A stretch of 64,000 nt of DNA from Streptomyces sp. R33 (GCF_041200175.1 NZ_CP165727.1:5583501-5647500), one strand, 5' to 3'. Counted from the first letter of the stretch, positions 45,101-53,011 are shown. Notes: generated by a model not told the origin, from the letters alone. Numbers and translations are program-made.

Positions 45101-45475
45101 CTCGGCCTTGCCGGTGGGCAGCGTGGCCCGCACGTAGCCGAGCTTGTCGTCGGTCTTGCCGACGGAGGCGCCCTGGACCGCGGTGAGCTGGTCCGCGACC
45201 TGCTTGGTCTGGCCGGGGGCCGTGGCCACCATGACGGTGACGGTCGCGTCACCCTTGGCCTTGGCCTCCTGCAGCAGCTCGGCGTCCGCCGAACCGAGCT
45301 TCTGGTCGGCGGACTTGACGGCCGGGCCGGTGCCCGGGGTGCCGGCAGCGGGGCCGGTGGCCGCGAACACGGGCATCGCGCCCGCGGTCGCGAGCGCGGC
45401 GACCAGACCGGCCGCGGCCGCGACGCGTGCCACGCGTCTGGCCCCGGATATGGAGCTGGGGGATTCGAGGGTCAT
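42146..45475 (-). CDS. Large secreted subtilisin-like serine protease (S8)
   Basis: The product has 1109 residues. A signal peptide (ARRVARVAAAAGLVAALATAGAMPVFA) and an I9-type propeptide region (TVTVMVATAPGQTKQVADQL) precede the S8 domain. The triad is intact: Asp212 (GILDSGVDLGHP), His394 (SEHGTHVAG) and Ser590 (GTSMSSPQAAG). The 182 residues between Asp and His, against about 30 in subtilisin, hold an insertion with DTDQDGDFTNNEP and NRDGDTTDR, likely calcium loops. The C-terminal half is beta-rich, with an NPCRPD-type NYDNPANKCRPD segment and a final PPC-like domain. It acts outside the cell on proteins. The ATG at 45475 is the second of ATG-CTG-ATG; the first is possible. Confidence 0.93.
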   Translation of the reverse strand: MTLESPSSISGARRVARVAAAAGLVAALATAGAMPVFAATGPAAGTPGTGPAVKSADQKLGSADAELLQEAKAKGDATVTVMVATAPGQTKQVADQLTAVQGASVGKTDDKLGYVRATLPTGKAEAALKAAGKLSSVHAMDLKHEIQLSDPRPDGGKESSSAKKTASETYPGPDKNTPAKNPYNPSFETGAVDFVAKNPQADGRGVTIGILDSGVDLGHPALQKTTTGERKIVDWVTATDPITDNDATWRAQITPVTAAGGTFSAGGQSWKAPEGSYQWSRFSESITATGDMKGDVNRDGDTTDRFGMLYDAAAGTVRVDTDQDGDFTNNEPMKPYKDGYQIGYFGTDNPATDVAERIPFVIQIRKDVPMDPLGGDWVGKKADFVNIGIIESEHGTHVAGITAANSLFGGKMNGEAPGAKIVSSRACSWSGGCTNVALTEGMIDLVVNRGVDIVNMSIGGLPALNDGNNARAELYKNLIDTYGVQLVISAGNEGPGVNTIGDPGLADKVISVGAAVSKETWAANYGSGVTKAYNMFPFSSRGPREDGGFTPTITAPGASINTTQTWLPGGPVKEAGYNLPAGYSMLQGTSMSSPQAAGAGALLISAAKQHGIKLTPAALRVAVTSTAKKIDDVPAHAQGAGLIDVNAAWESIQRDAKANEFTVKAPVDTAIDQFLKTPGFGTGLYDREGGLKVGQKKVYDVVVTRTTGVKYGTRHNLSWRNNDGTFKVVGGYDYVTLPLNKPVTIKVEAKPKTAGVHSGILQLDDETTEGIDKQILTTVVASTPLAKPSFTLSDTSSVQRNSHKSYFVTVPQGAKSLEVALGGLAEGSQTRFISIHPYGVGVEDSATTQCYPNYDNPANKCRPDLRSYENPQPGVWEIEVESRRTSPLLDNPFKLDVSVLGAAFDPAVKVLPEVKQGTPAPVQWTIKNDAAAISGGKLQGGPLGSAKVAKPTIANGETQTSTVTIGEGVSRLDVAIGGVSDTGADLDLTVLKDGVKVGSSADGDSEEAVTLLNPAAGTYTIQVDGYAVPSGSTTYNYRDVYFSSALGSVQVDEGAAVNLANGASATVTANVLAAAPAPEGRQFFGEVKLLNARGTAAGTGSVQIEKVTP

Positions 45476-45748
45476 CAGCATCCCTGGATAAGTGAAAGAT
45501 ACGGTCCGGATTTCGGTGCCGGATGACCGGTCAGCTTTGCGCAAGTGACGGCTCTTTGGGGAGCGTTGTCTTGACCGAGACCTGACATGGCGGACTCCCG
45601 CCAGCTCAGGGCATGTGCCATCGAGGCCGTACCGGGGCGTACCTGTACGAATCACAGGGGTTGAAGAGTTGCTTTGTCGACTTCCCGACTGTGTGACGAG
45701 GGTGTGGCCGCGTTCAGTCGAGGGCGGGGTGTGACAACTTTCGGCTTC

Positions 45749-46309
45749 TCAGCGCTCGCGCGTGCGCGCGTAGTGGCGTGAGGCCTTGGCCCGGTTCCCG
45801 CAGGCGGCCATCGAGCACCAGCGCCGCGTGCCGTTGCGCGAGGTGTCGTGGAAGTGCAGGACACAGGTCTCGGAGGCGCACTTGCGGATCCGCTCGGGCG
45901 AGGTGCGCAGCAGCTCCAGGTAGTCGCGGGCGGCCGTCCAGGCCGGTCCCCAGGACGGGTCGTCGAACTCGGCCCGCTCGCCCGGACCTTCGGCGGTCAG
46001 CGTGGCCCGGATGCGTCCGTGCTCCAGTACGGCGTCGACCAGCGTCCGCGCGCTCTCGTCGGCCGGGTCGGCGACCGCTCGGGCCAGCGCCTCGCGGGCG
46101 GTCATGAGGTGCACCAGGGTCGCGGCGTCGGCCCGGAACCGGTCGGCCAGCCCGGTGCTGCGCAGCCAGACGGCGAGTCCTTCGACGCGGCTCAGCCCGA
46201 ACGCGCCGGCGAACAGATCGGTGAGCTCTCCCTCGTGCATCCAGCGGGTGTTCAGCAGGTCGAGGGAGACCGGTTCCCCGGTCAGGGGTCGTGGGTCCGC
46301 CGTCGTCAT
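45749..46309 (-). CDS. CGNR zinc-finger (ABATE) transcriptional regulator
   Basis: The product has 186 residues. An N-terminal ABATE domain (EPVSLDLLNTRWM, LADRFRADAATLVHLMTAREAL) leads to a C-terminal zinc finger: CASETCVLHFHDTSRNGTRRWCSMAACGNRAKASRH with four Cys residues and the CGNR signature. The family is a stress-linked regulator type of actinobacteria. It is divergent from the VOC and flavin-type genes with an operator-like palindrome between, so it probably regulates itself and that pair. The ATG at 46309 has AGGAGG upstream. Confidence 0.9.
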   Translation of the reverse strand: MTTADPRPLTGEPVSLDLLNTRWMHEGELTDLFAGAFGLSRVEGLAVWLRSTGLADRFRADAATLVHLMTAREALARAVADPADESARTLVDAVLEHGRIRATLTAEGPGERAEFDDPSWGPAWTAARDYLELLRTSPERIRKCASETCVLHFHDTSRNGTRRWCSMAACGNRAKASRHYARTRER

Positions 46310-46354
46310 GTCCGCCTCCTGCACGCCGCTAACCCCTCAAGGGTACGTGAGTGG

Positions 46355-46383
46355 TTGACGCCTCTCCGGCTAACCGTTAATCT
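46355..46383 (+). promoter_or_regulatory. Promoter of the VOC gene
   Basis: TTGACG (46355-46360) and TAATCT (46378-46383) are spaced by 17 bases, a close fit to a housekeeping promoter. The start of transcription would fall inside the palindrome that follows. Confidence 0.7.
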
Positions 46384-46399
46384 CAATTTGAGAGGTTAG
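46370..46399. promoter_or_regulatory. Operator-like inverted repeats in the CGNR/VOC intergenic region
   Basis: TCTCAATTTGAGA (46381-46393) is a perfect 13-base palindrome. CTAACC (46370-46375) and GGTTAG (46394-46399) flank it as a second pair, and another CTAACC lies at 46329-46334. The site overlaps the -10 and start region of the VOC promoter. The CGNR protein is the obvious candidate ligand. Confidence 0.65.
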
Positions 46400-46445
46400 G
46401 TAGCCCCGGATCCCCCGGGCACGGACCTCCGGGGAAGGGACCGTC

Positions 46446-46904
46446 ATGACGACCGCCATCAGCAAGCTCCGCACCGGCCACGTGGGCCTCAACGTCACCG
46501 ATCTGGACCGCTCGCTCGCCTTCTACCGGGACGCCCTCGGCTTCGCCCTCCTGGGCGAGGGCAAGGAGGACGGCCGCCGCTTCGCCTTCCTCGGCCAGGA
46601 CGGCGAGCTCGTCCTCACGCTGTGGCAGCAGGCCGACGGCGGGTACGTCCCCGCTGCGGCCGGACTGCACCACCTGGCGCTGTCCGCCGACACGATCGAG
46701 CAGGTCCGGGAGTACGAGGCGCGCCTGCGAGAGCTGGGCACCGACTTCGCCTACGAGGGCGTCGTCGCCCACGGCGAGGGCAGGGCCTCCGGCGGGATCT
46801 TCTTCCACGACCCCGACGGCACCCGCCTGGAGATCTCCGTGCCGGCCGGTGCCGAGTGCGCGCCCGCCCCCACCCCGGGGGCCCCGACCTGCGGATTCTT
46901 CTAA
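46446..46904 (+). CDS. VOC (glyoxalase/dioxygenase) superfamily protein
   Basis: The product has 152 residues with two beta-alpha-beta-beta-beta modules: TGHVGLNVTDLDRSLAFYRDALGF with a metal-ligand His, ELVLTLWQQ, GLHHLALSA with a second His, and FFHDPDGTRLEISVP with the final Glu. This metal-site pattern fits glyoxalases and related lyases or dioxygenases. The C-terminus has CAPAPTPGAPTCGFF. Its stop overlaps the next start (TAATG), so the two products probably work together. Substrate unknown. Confidence 0.88.
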   Translation: MTTAISKLRTGHVGLNVTDLDRSLAFYRDALGFALLGEGKEDGRRFAFLGQDGELVLTLWQQADGGYVPAAAGLHHLALSADTIEQVREYEARLRELGTDFAYEGVVAHGEGRASGGIFFHDPDGTRLEISVPAGAECAPAPTPGAPTCGFF

Positions 46905-47809
46905 TGCCCGGCCCGTATCACCAGGGCTCGCTGGCCGTGCAGGAACGGGTGGGCGTACGCGGGGTGGCAGAGCACGTCGGCCGCTCGATCGGCACCGGCA
47001 TCCGCGAGGTCGCCGCGGCCTTCCTGGTCCAGCAGCCGCACCTGGTCGTCGGCGCCGCCGATCCCGCAGGGGCCCTGTGGGCCTCCCTGCTCACGGGCGC
47101 GCCCGGATTTGTACGGGCCACCGGCCCGGACCGGATCGCGGTCACCGGCGGACTGCCGGCCGGTGACCCGCTCACCGAGGCCCTGGCCACCTCCGGCACC
47201 CGCGCCGGGACGATCGCCCTCGACCCGCGCACCCGGCGCCGGATGCGGCTCAACGGGATGGTGCAGGTCACCGCGGGCGGCTTCGTGGTCGAGGCCGAGC
47301 AGGTGTTCGCCAACTGCCCGAAATACCTCCAGAAGCGGCAGCCTCTGGAGCTGGTCGCCGAAGGCGCCGGTGTCGTGGGGCGCGGTCGGGCCCTCACTCC
47401 GGGCCAGGAGCGGGCCGTGCGTCTCGCCGACACCTTCTTCGTCGCCACCACCGCCGAGGACGGGACCGACGCCAGCCACCGCGGCGGGCTCCCCGGCTTC
47501 GTGGAGGTGCTCTCGCCGGTCGAGCTGGCCTGGCCGGACTACCCGGGCAACGCCATGTTCCTGACGCTGGGGAACCTGGCGGCCGATCCACGGGCCGGGC
47601 TGTTGTTCCCCGACTGGGAGAGCGGATCGGTGCTCCAGCTCAGCGGCCGGGCCCGGACCGATTTCGCCGCGGACGGGAGCCGCAGCGTCCGCTTCACCGT
47701 CGAGTCGGTGGTGGAGAGCCTGCATCCCGGGCGGCTGCGCTGGAGCACGCCGGAGTACTCCCCGGCCAACCCGGCGCTCCCGGTTCACCGGGGGAGTACG
47801 ACCAGGTAG
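46904..47809 (+). CDS. Pyridoxamine 5'-phosphate oxidase-like flavin-binding protein
   Basis: The product has 301 residues. It has a split-barrel layout: PHLVVGAADPAGALWASLLTG, RMRLNGMVQVTAGGFVVEAEQVFANCPKYLQKR, and FFVATTAEDGTDASHRGGLPGFVEVL, which is a typical PNPOx-like FMN-binding segment, then GNAMFLTLGNLAADPRAGLLF. Related proteins reduce or oxidise xenobiotics with flavin cofactors. It is translationally coupled to the VOC gene. The last 25 bases overlap the convergent DUF559-like gene. ATG at 46904. Confidence 0.82.
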   Translation: MPGPYHQGSLAVQERVGVRGVAEHVGRSIGTGIREVAAAFLVQQPHLVVGAADPAGALWASLLTGAPGFVRATGPDRIAVTGGLPAGDPLTEALATSGTRAGTIALDPRTRRRMRLNGMVQVTAGGFVVEAEQVFANCPKYLQKRQPLELVAEGAGVVGRGRALTPGQERAVRLADTFFVATTAEDGTDASHRGGLPGFVEVLSPVELAWPDYPGNAMFLTLGNLAADPRAGLLFPDWESGSVLQLSGRARTDFAADGSRSVRFTVESVVESLHPGRLRWSTPEYSPANPALPVHRGSTTR

Positions 47810-48744
47810 GCGGCGGGCTCGCGGTCGGCCGACGCGGTCAGGGCGGTCCGGACGACCGCGGCCTGCTGCTCGGGCCAGTCGCGGAGCTTGCGCGGGGTGA
47901 TGTGCAGGACGGTGACCCCGAGCCGCTCCAGGGTCTCCCGCTTGCGGACGGCCTCGGAGAACTGCTCGTCCTCGCCCTGCCGGGGCGCGCGGGTGTCGAT
48001 CTCCACGGCGAGGGCCTGCTCGGGCCAGAACGCGTCGACCCCGCCCAGGTGCGGGCCGCCGGGCAGGCGCAGATCCACGTTCCAGACCGGCTCGGGCAGC
48101 TCGTGGCCCCGTACGAGCTGGTACAGCCGGTCCTCGGCGATGGCCCGGCCCTCGGCGAGCAGGGACTCGACGGCGTCCACCACGTGGGGCCGGTTCAGCA
48201 GCCGGGCCACCGTCAGCTCCCGTACGACGGCGGCGGGTTCGCAGTGCCCCGCCCGGACGGCCTCGCTCAGCAGGCGGCGTACGGTCCCGGCGTCGGAGAG
48301 CCGGGCGACGGCGTCGGCCACGGCCCGGGCCACGGGCGCGACGGGCAGCCCCGTCACCTGCTGCGGCCGGGGCGGGGTGTGCGAGCGCACGATCCGCACG
48401 CTGCCGACGGAGCGGAGCCGGCGGGTGTGCGGCACCAGCACGTCGATCTGCGCGAGGGCGGTGAGCGCGGGGGCGGAGCCGAACCGGTACAGCGCGAGGG
48501 CGGCCAGCCCGGTGATCATGGCCTCGCCGCCGCGGCGGCCCGCGTACAGCAGGGCGGCGTGCAGGCGCTCCTCGCTGGTCGCGGCGCCCGCGTGGAGGAG
48601 GAACACCCCCGGCAGGATCTCCTGCCAGGGGCGCGCGGCGGCGTCGGAGGCGCTCACGCCGTGCTCGCGGAGCTGGGCGAGGCTCAGCACGAGGGGGCGG
48701 CTGCCGGTGAGGTGGGCGAGGGGGAGGGGTGCGTTGTGGTTCAT
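47785..48744 (-). CDS. AbiEi-like/DUF559 protein, solitary
   Basis: The product has 319 residues. The N-terminal 70 residues (VLSLAQLREHGVSASDAAARPWQEILPGVFLLHAG, EAMITGLAALALYRFG) resemble the winged-helix domain of AbiEi-type antitoxins. The C-terminal 90 residues are DUF559-like with a Vsr-type nuclease pattern: HLGGVDAFWPEQALAVEID, then RKRETLERLGVTVLHIT. The putative Asp/Glu-x-Asp metal site is present. No AbiEii toxin gene is adjacent. Such fusion proteins are frequent in actinobacteria and have no established role. Start ATG at 48744; the stop overlaps the neighbouring gene. Confidence 0.72.
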   Translation of the reverse strand: MNHNAPLPLAHLTGSRPLVLSLAQLREHGVSASDAAARPWQEILPGVFLLHAGAATSEERLHAALLYAGRRGGEAMITGLAALALYRFGSAPALTALAQIDVLVPHTRRLRSVGSVRIVRSHTPPRPQQVTGLPVAPVARAVADAVARLSDAGTVRRLLSEAVRAGHCEPAAVVRELTVARLLNRPHVVDAVESLLAEGRAIAEDRLYQLVRGHELPEPVWNVDLRLPGGPHLGGVDAFWPEQALAVEIDTRAPRQGEDEQFSEAVRKRETLERLGVTVLHITPRKLRDWPEQQAAVVRTALTASADREPAAYLVVLPR

Positions 48745-48856
48745 GCGGCGGAGATTCCCGCTCGCCGGGGCCCCGCTAACCCCTGTTACGTTCCCGTCGA
48801 CAAATCCGGACAACCCCGCACTAAAGTACGGCCGTTCGAAAGCCGATACCGCCGTT

Positions 48857-48902
48857 CGCTTCGGTCGGCGGGGCCGGGGATCCGGCCCCGCCCACCGAAG
48901 CG
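48857..48902 (-). terminator. Hairpin after pepN paralogue 2
   Basis: CGCTTCGGTCGGCGGGGCCGG (48857 on) pairs with its near complement ending at 48902, with one mismatch in about 20 bp. It abuts the stop codon of the peptidase gene at 48903. Confidence 0.75.
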
Positions 48903-51461
48903 TCAGACCGCGCCGGCCGCCTCGTCGCAGGCCTGGGCGCGCAGGGCGCGGGCCAGGTCGTCACGGGCCTCCAGCACCAGGCGCCGCAGCGCGGGCGCCG
49001 CGTCCGCGTGGGACGAGAGCCACGCGTCCGTCGCGGCGAGCGTGGCCGGCGAGTCCTCCAGCGACGGGTACAGCCCCTTCACCACATGCATGCCGATCTG
49101 GATCGAACGCTCCGCCCAGATCCGCTCGATCACCTCGAAATAGCGCTCCGCGTAGGGCGCCAGCAGCGCCCGCTGCGAAGGCTGCTGCATACCGGCGATC
49201 GTCGCCTCCACCAGCGCGTTCGACAGTGCGTCGGATTCGACCACCGCCGCCCACGCCTGGTCCTTGACCGCCTCCGAGGGCCGCGCCGCCAGGCACCGCA
49301 CCTGGTGCCGCTTGCCCGACGCGGTGTCGTCCCGGACCAGTTCCGCCGCCAGCGCGGCCTCGTCCACGGCGCCGTGCGCGGCCAGCGGCAGCAGGAAGTC
49401 CCACCGCAGCTCCTGGTCCACGTCCAGCCCGTCGATCCGCGCCGACCCGTCGAGCAGCCCCAGCAGCAGCTGGAAGTCGCCCTCCGTCGCCGCGCTCGCC
49501 GCGAAGAAGCGGGCCCAGGTCAGCTGGTGCTCCGACCCCGGCTCCGCCATCCGCAGCTCCTGCAGGGCGACCGCGGACAGCACCCGGCCGCCCTGCTCGC
49601 GCCAGTCGGCCGCCGCGTAGTGCGTGACCGCGGTCAGCGCCTGCGCGTGCACCATCTGCAGCACGCCGACGTCGCTCTCGCGCCCCGCGTGGGCCAGCAC
49701 CAGCGAGACGAAGTCGCGGGCCGGCATCAGCCCGTCCCGCGTCAGGTTCCACAGCGCCGACCAGCACAGCGCCCGCGCCAGCGGATCCGTCACGTCCCCG
49801 AGCCGCACCCGCAGCGTCTCCAGCGAGCCCTCGTCGAAACGCATCTTGCAGTAGGTGAGGTCCTCGTCGTTGACGAGCACCAGGTCGGGCCGCTCCTGCC
49901 CGGCCAGCTCCGCCACGGCCGTCCGGACCCCCGCCACGTCCGCCTCGGCCTGCGCATAGCGCACCAGCGAGCCGTCCTCCAGCCGGTACAGGCCGACCGC
50001 GACGCGGTGCGGGCGGAGCTCCTCGCCCTCCTGGACCACGGCCAGCTCGGTCACCCGGCCGCCCGCGTCGTACGTCACCACCGGCGTCAGCACGTTCACG
50101 CCGGCCGTCTGCAGCCACGCCCGGGACCACTCGGCCATGTCCCGCCCGGAGACCTCCCCGAGCACCGCCAGCAGGTCGTCCAGCGTGGTGTTCCCGTACG
50201 CGTTGGCCTTGAAGTAGCGCCGCGCGCCCTCGAGGAACGCGTCCCGCCCCACGTACGCCACCAGCTGCTTGAGCACCGCCGCGCCCTTGGCGTACGTGAT
50301 GCCGTCGAAGTTGAGCTTCGCGTCCTCCAGGTCACGGATGTCGGCCGTGATCGGGTGCGTGGAGGGCAGCTGGTCGGCCCGGTACGCCCACGCCTTGCGG
50401 CTGTTGGCGAAGGTCACCCACGCCTGGTCGAAGCGGGTCGCGTCCACCTGCGAGAAGGAGCCCATGAAGTCCGCGAAGGACTCCTTCAGCCACAGGTCGT
50501 CCCACCACTTCATGGTGACGAGGTCGCCGAACCACATGTGGGCCATCTCGTGCAGGATCGTGTTGCAGCGGCGCTCGTACGCGGCCCGCGTCACCTTGCC
50601 GCGGAAGATGTACTCCTCGCGGAAGGTCACCATCCCCGGGTTCTCCATCGCGCCCAGGTTGTACTCGGGCACGAAGGCCTGGTCGTACTTCCCGAAGGGG
50701 TACGGGTAGTCGAAGTGCTCGTGGAAGAAGTCGAAGCCCTGCTTGGTGACCAGGAAGACGTCGTCCGCGTCGAAGTGCTTCGCCAGCCCCTTGCGGCACA
50801 TCGCGCCCAGCGGGATCGTCAGGTCCCCGCGCGTGTAGGTGTCCGTCACGTAGTGGTACGGGCCCGCCACCACGCACGTGATGTACGTGGAGATCGGGGC
50901 GGTCTCGGCGAACCGCCGGGTCTGGCCCTCGCGGGACTCCTCCGCGCCGTTGCTCCAGACCTGCCAGCCGTCGGGCGCGGTCACCTCGAAGCGGTAGGGC
51001 GCCTTCAGGTCGGGCTGCTCGAAGTTCGCGTACACCCGCCGGGCGTCGGCCGGCTCGTACTGCGTGTAGAGGTAGACCTCGCCGTCCTCCGGGTCCACGA
51101 AGCGGTGCATGCCCTCGCCCGTCCGGCTGTACGCGCAGTTCGCGTCCACCACCAGGACGTTCTCCGAGGCCAGGTCGGCCAGGGCGATCCGCGCCCCGTC
51201 GAAGACGGCGGCCGGGGCCAGTGCGCGCCCGTTGAGTGTGACGGAGTTCACCGACGGGGCGACGAGGTCCGCGAAGGTGGCCGAGCCGGGGGCCGCGGAC
51301 CGGAAGCGGATCGTGGTCACCGAGCGGAAGGTCCGGGGGCCCTCGGCCGGTTCGGCCTCGTCCACGGCGGACCTCAGGTCGAGGACCACCTCGTACCCGT
51401 CGACGGACAGCAGCTCGGCCCGCTCGCGGGCCTCGTCACGGGACAGATTCTCTCCGGGCAC
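48903..51461 (-). CDS. Aminopeptidase N (M1), paralogue 2
   Basis: The product has 852 residues. It has the same architecture as the 37575-40157 product: GAMENPG loop, zinc motif His304-Glu305-x-x-His308 with Glu327 in LKESFADF, and the ITYAKGAAVLKQL segment. The C-terminal helical domain is complete. The two differ widely in the C-terminal half (for example EYLDAVR-type stretches are not shared), so the duplication is old and the substrates may differ. No signal peptide. GTG at 51461 is chosen because AAGGAG lies 6 bases upstream and VPGENLSRDEARERAELLSV matches paralogue 1. Divergent from the thioredoxin-fold gene. Confidence 0.95.
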   Translation of the reverse strand: MPGENLSRDEARERAELLSVDGYEVVLDLRSAVDEAEPAEGPRTFRSVTTIRFRSAAPGSATFADLVAPSVNSVTLNGRALAPAAVFDGARIALADLASENVLVVDANCAYSRTGEGMHRFVDPEDGEVYLYTQYEPADARRVYANFEQPDLKAPYRFEVTAPDGWQVWSNGAEESREGQTRRFAETAPISTYITCVVAGPYHYVTDTYTRGDLTIPLGAMCRKGLAKHFDADDVFLVTKQGFDFFHEHFDYPYPFGKYDQAFVPEYNLGAMENPGMVTFREEYIFRGKVTRAAYERRCNTILHEMAHMWFGDLVTMKWWDDLWLKESFADFMGSFSQVDATRFDQAWVTFANSRKAWAYRADQLPSTHPITADIRDLEDAKLNFDGITYAKGAAVLKQLVAYVGRDAFLEGARRYFKANAYGNTTLDDLLAVLGEVSGRDMAEWSRAWLQTAGVNVLTPVVTYDAGGRVTELAVVQEGEELRPHRVAVGLYRLEDGSLVRYAQAEADVAGVRTAVAELAGQERPDLVLVNDEDLTYCKMRFDEGSLETLRVRLGDVTDPLARALCWSALWNLTRDGLMPARDFVSLVLAHAGRESDVGVLQMVHAQALTAVTHYAAADWREQGGRVLSAVALQELRMAEPGSEHQLTWARFFAASAATEGDFQLLLGLLDGSARIDGLDVDQELRWDFLLPLAAHGAVDEAALAAELVRDDTASGKRHQVRCLAARPSEAVKDQAWAAVVESDALSNALVEATIAGMQQPSQRALLAPYAERYFEVIERIWAERSIQIGMHVVKGLYPSLEDSPATLAATDAWLSSHADAAPALRRLVLEARDDLARALRAQACDEAAGAV

Positions 51462-51585
51462 GTGCACTCCTTCGTGCGTGATCGCGATACCTGATCGAAT
51501 CCTCCCACGGGGGAATGCGGACGGTCCCGGGCTGGTTGGCGAGGGGGAACAGGACCCGCGGTACCCAAGCGACACGAGGAGAGAC

Positions 51586-52233
51586 ATGGCCGACACCCAG
51601 GTGCGAGAGAAGACCCCGGTCGACTTCTGGTTCGACCCGCTCTGCCCCTGGGCCTGGATGACGTCCCGCTGGATGCTGGAGGTCGAGAAGGTCCGCGACG
51701 TCGAGGTGCGCTGGCACGTGATGAGCCTCGCCGTCCTCAACGAGAACAAGCTCGACGAACTGCCCGAGCGCTACCGCGAGATCCTCGGCCCCAAGGGCTG
51801 GGCGCCGGTCCGCGTGGTCATCGCGGCCCAGCAGAAGCACGGTGACGAGATCACCGGCAAGCTCTACACCGCGCTCGGCACCCGGATCCACAACGAGGAC
51901 AAGGGCGCGACCCGCGAGGTCATCGCCGAGGCGCTGGCGGAGGTCGGCCTGCCGGCCGAGCTGCTCGCGTACGCCGACTCCGACGAGTACGACCAGGTGC
52001 TGCGCGACTCCCACAACAACGGCATCGAGCGCGTCGGCCAGGAGGTCGGCACCCCGGTGATCTCCGTGCCCGGCGCCGAGGGCGACGAGGTGGCCTTCTT
52101 CGGGCCGGTCGTCACCCCGACCCCGCGCGGCGAGGCCGCGGCCCGGCTGTGGGACGGCACCCTGCTGGTCGCCTCCACCCCCGGCTTCTACGAGATCAAG
52201 CGCACCCGCACCAAGGGCCCGTCCTTCGAGTAG
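51586..52233 (+). CDS. Rv2466c-like DsbA-family protein with CPWA active site
   Basis: The product has 215 residues. It follows the mycothiol-dependent nitroreductase Rv2466c along its length (DFWFDPLCPWAW, VRWHVMSLAVLNENK, LYTALGTRIHN, VGTPVISV cis-Pro region, FYEIKRTRT). The thioredoxin-fold active site, which is CPWC as I recall it in Rv2466c, reads Cys20-Pro-Trp-Ala23 here, so it has only the N-terminal cysteine. A monothiol, mycothiol-linked mechanism is therefore likely. It is cytoplasmic, with no signal peptide. Start ATG 51586 has GAGGAGAG upstream. It lies between pepN paralogue 2 and sodF. Confidence 0.88.
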   Translation: MADTQVREKTPVDFWFDPLCPWAWMTSRWMLEVEKVRDVEVRWHVMSLAVLNENKLDELPERYREILGPKGWAPVRVVIAAQQKHGDEITGKLYTALGTRIHNEDKGATREVIAEALAEVGLPAELLAYADSDEYDQVLRDSHNNGIERVGQEVGTPVISVPGAEGDEVAFFGPVVTPTPRGEAAARLWDGTLLVASTPGFYEIKRTRTKGPSFE

Positions 52234-52248
52234 GCCTGCTGCCGGATA

Positions 52249-52289
52249 CGGAAGACCCCCGCAAGTCACGTCCTTGCGGGGGTCTTCCG
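52249..52289. terminator. Hairpin after the Rv2466c-like gene
   Basis: CGGAAGACCCCCGCAAG (52249-52265) pairs perfectly with 52273-52289, a 17-bp stem with a 7-base loop. It lies in the gap between the convergent Rv2466c-like and sodF genes, so it may serve both. Confidence 0.9.
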
Positions 52290-52354
52290 CTGTACACGCC
52301 CGCACGCGAAGGCTGAGAAGACGATCACGAGGCGGACGGGCCGGGCGGCTGTGA

Positions 52355-53011
52355 TCAGCCCTTGGCGGGGATCAGCAGCGGGGTGTTCGCCTTGGCGTCG
52401 GCGTAGCGCTTGGCCACGTCCTGCCAGTTGACGACGTTCCACATGGCCTCGATGAAGTCCACCTTCTGGTTCTTGTACTGCAGGTAGAAGGCGTGCTCCC
52501 AGGCGTCGAAGACCAGGATCGGGGTGCTCGCGGCGCCCACGTTGCCCTGGTGGTCGTAGATCTGCTCGACGATCAGGCGGCCGCTGACCGGCTCGTACGC
52601 GAGCACGCCCCAGCCGGAGCCCTGCGTGGCGGAGGACGCGAAGGTCAGCTGCTTCTTGAACTTCGCGAAGGAGCCGAAGGACTCGGTGATGGCGTCCGCG
52701 AGCTCGCCGATGCCGTCCGCGGCGGTGGGCTCGCCGCCGCCCTCACCGGTCTTGGGGCTGGCCATGTTGTGCCAGTAGATGCTGTGCAGGATGTGGCCGG
52801 AGAGGTGGAAGGCCAGGTTCTTCTCCAGGCCGTTCAGCGCGCCCCAGTTCTCCTTGTCGCGCGCCTCCTCCAGCTGCTCCAGCGTGGTGTTGGCGCCGGC
52901 GACGTAGGCCGCGTGGTGCTTGTCGTGGTGCAGCTCGATGATCTGCGGGTTGATCACCGGCTCGAGCGCCGCGTAGTCGTACGGAAGCTCAGGAAGCGTG
53001 TAGATGGCCAT
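52355..53011 (-). CDS. sodF: Iron/manganese superoxide dismutase
   Basis: The product has 218 residues. It converts superoxide to hydrogen peroxide and oxygen in the cytoplasm. The four metal ligands are His28 (IELHHDKHH), His76 (ILHSIYWH), Asp169 and His173 (VFDAWEHAFYLQY). Length and sequence fit the streptomycete iron enzyme SodF, which is made when nickel for NiSOD is scarce. The Nur box upstream supports that. The ATG at 53011 is the one that gives the family start AIYTLPELPY. sodF rather than a manganese enzyme is inferred from genus and Nur control. Confidence 0.93.
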   Translation of the reverse strand: MAIYTLPELPYDYAALEPVINPQIIELHHDKHHAAYVAGANTTLEQLEEARDKENWGALNGLEKNLAFHLSGHILHSIYWHNMASPKTGEGGGEPTAADGIGELADAITESFGSFAKFKKQLTFASSATQGSGWGVLAYEPVSGRLIVEQIYDHQGNVGAASTPILVFDAWEHAFYLQYKNQKVDFIEAMWNVVNWQDVAKRYADAKANTPLLIPAKG

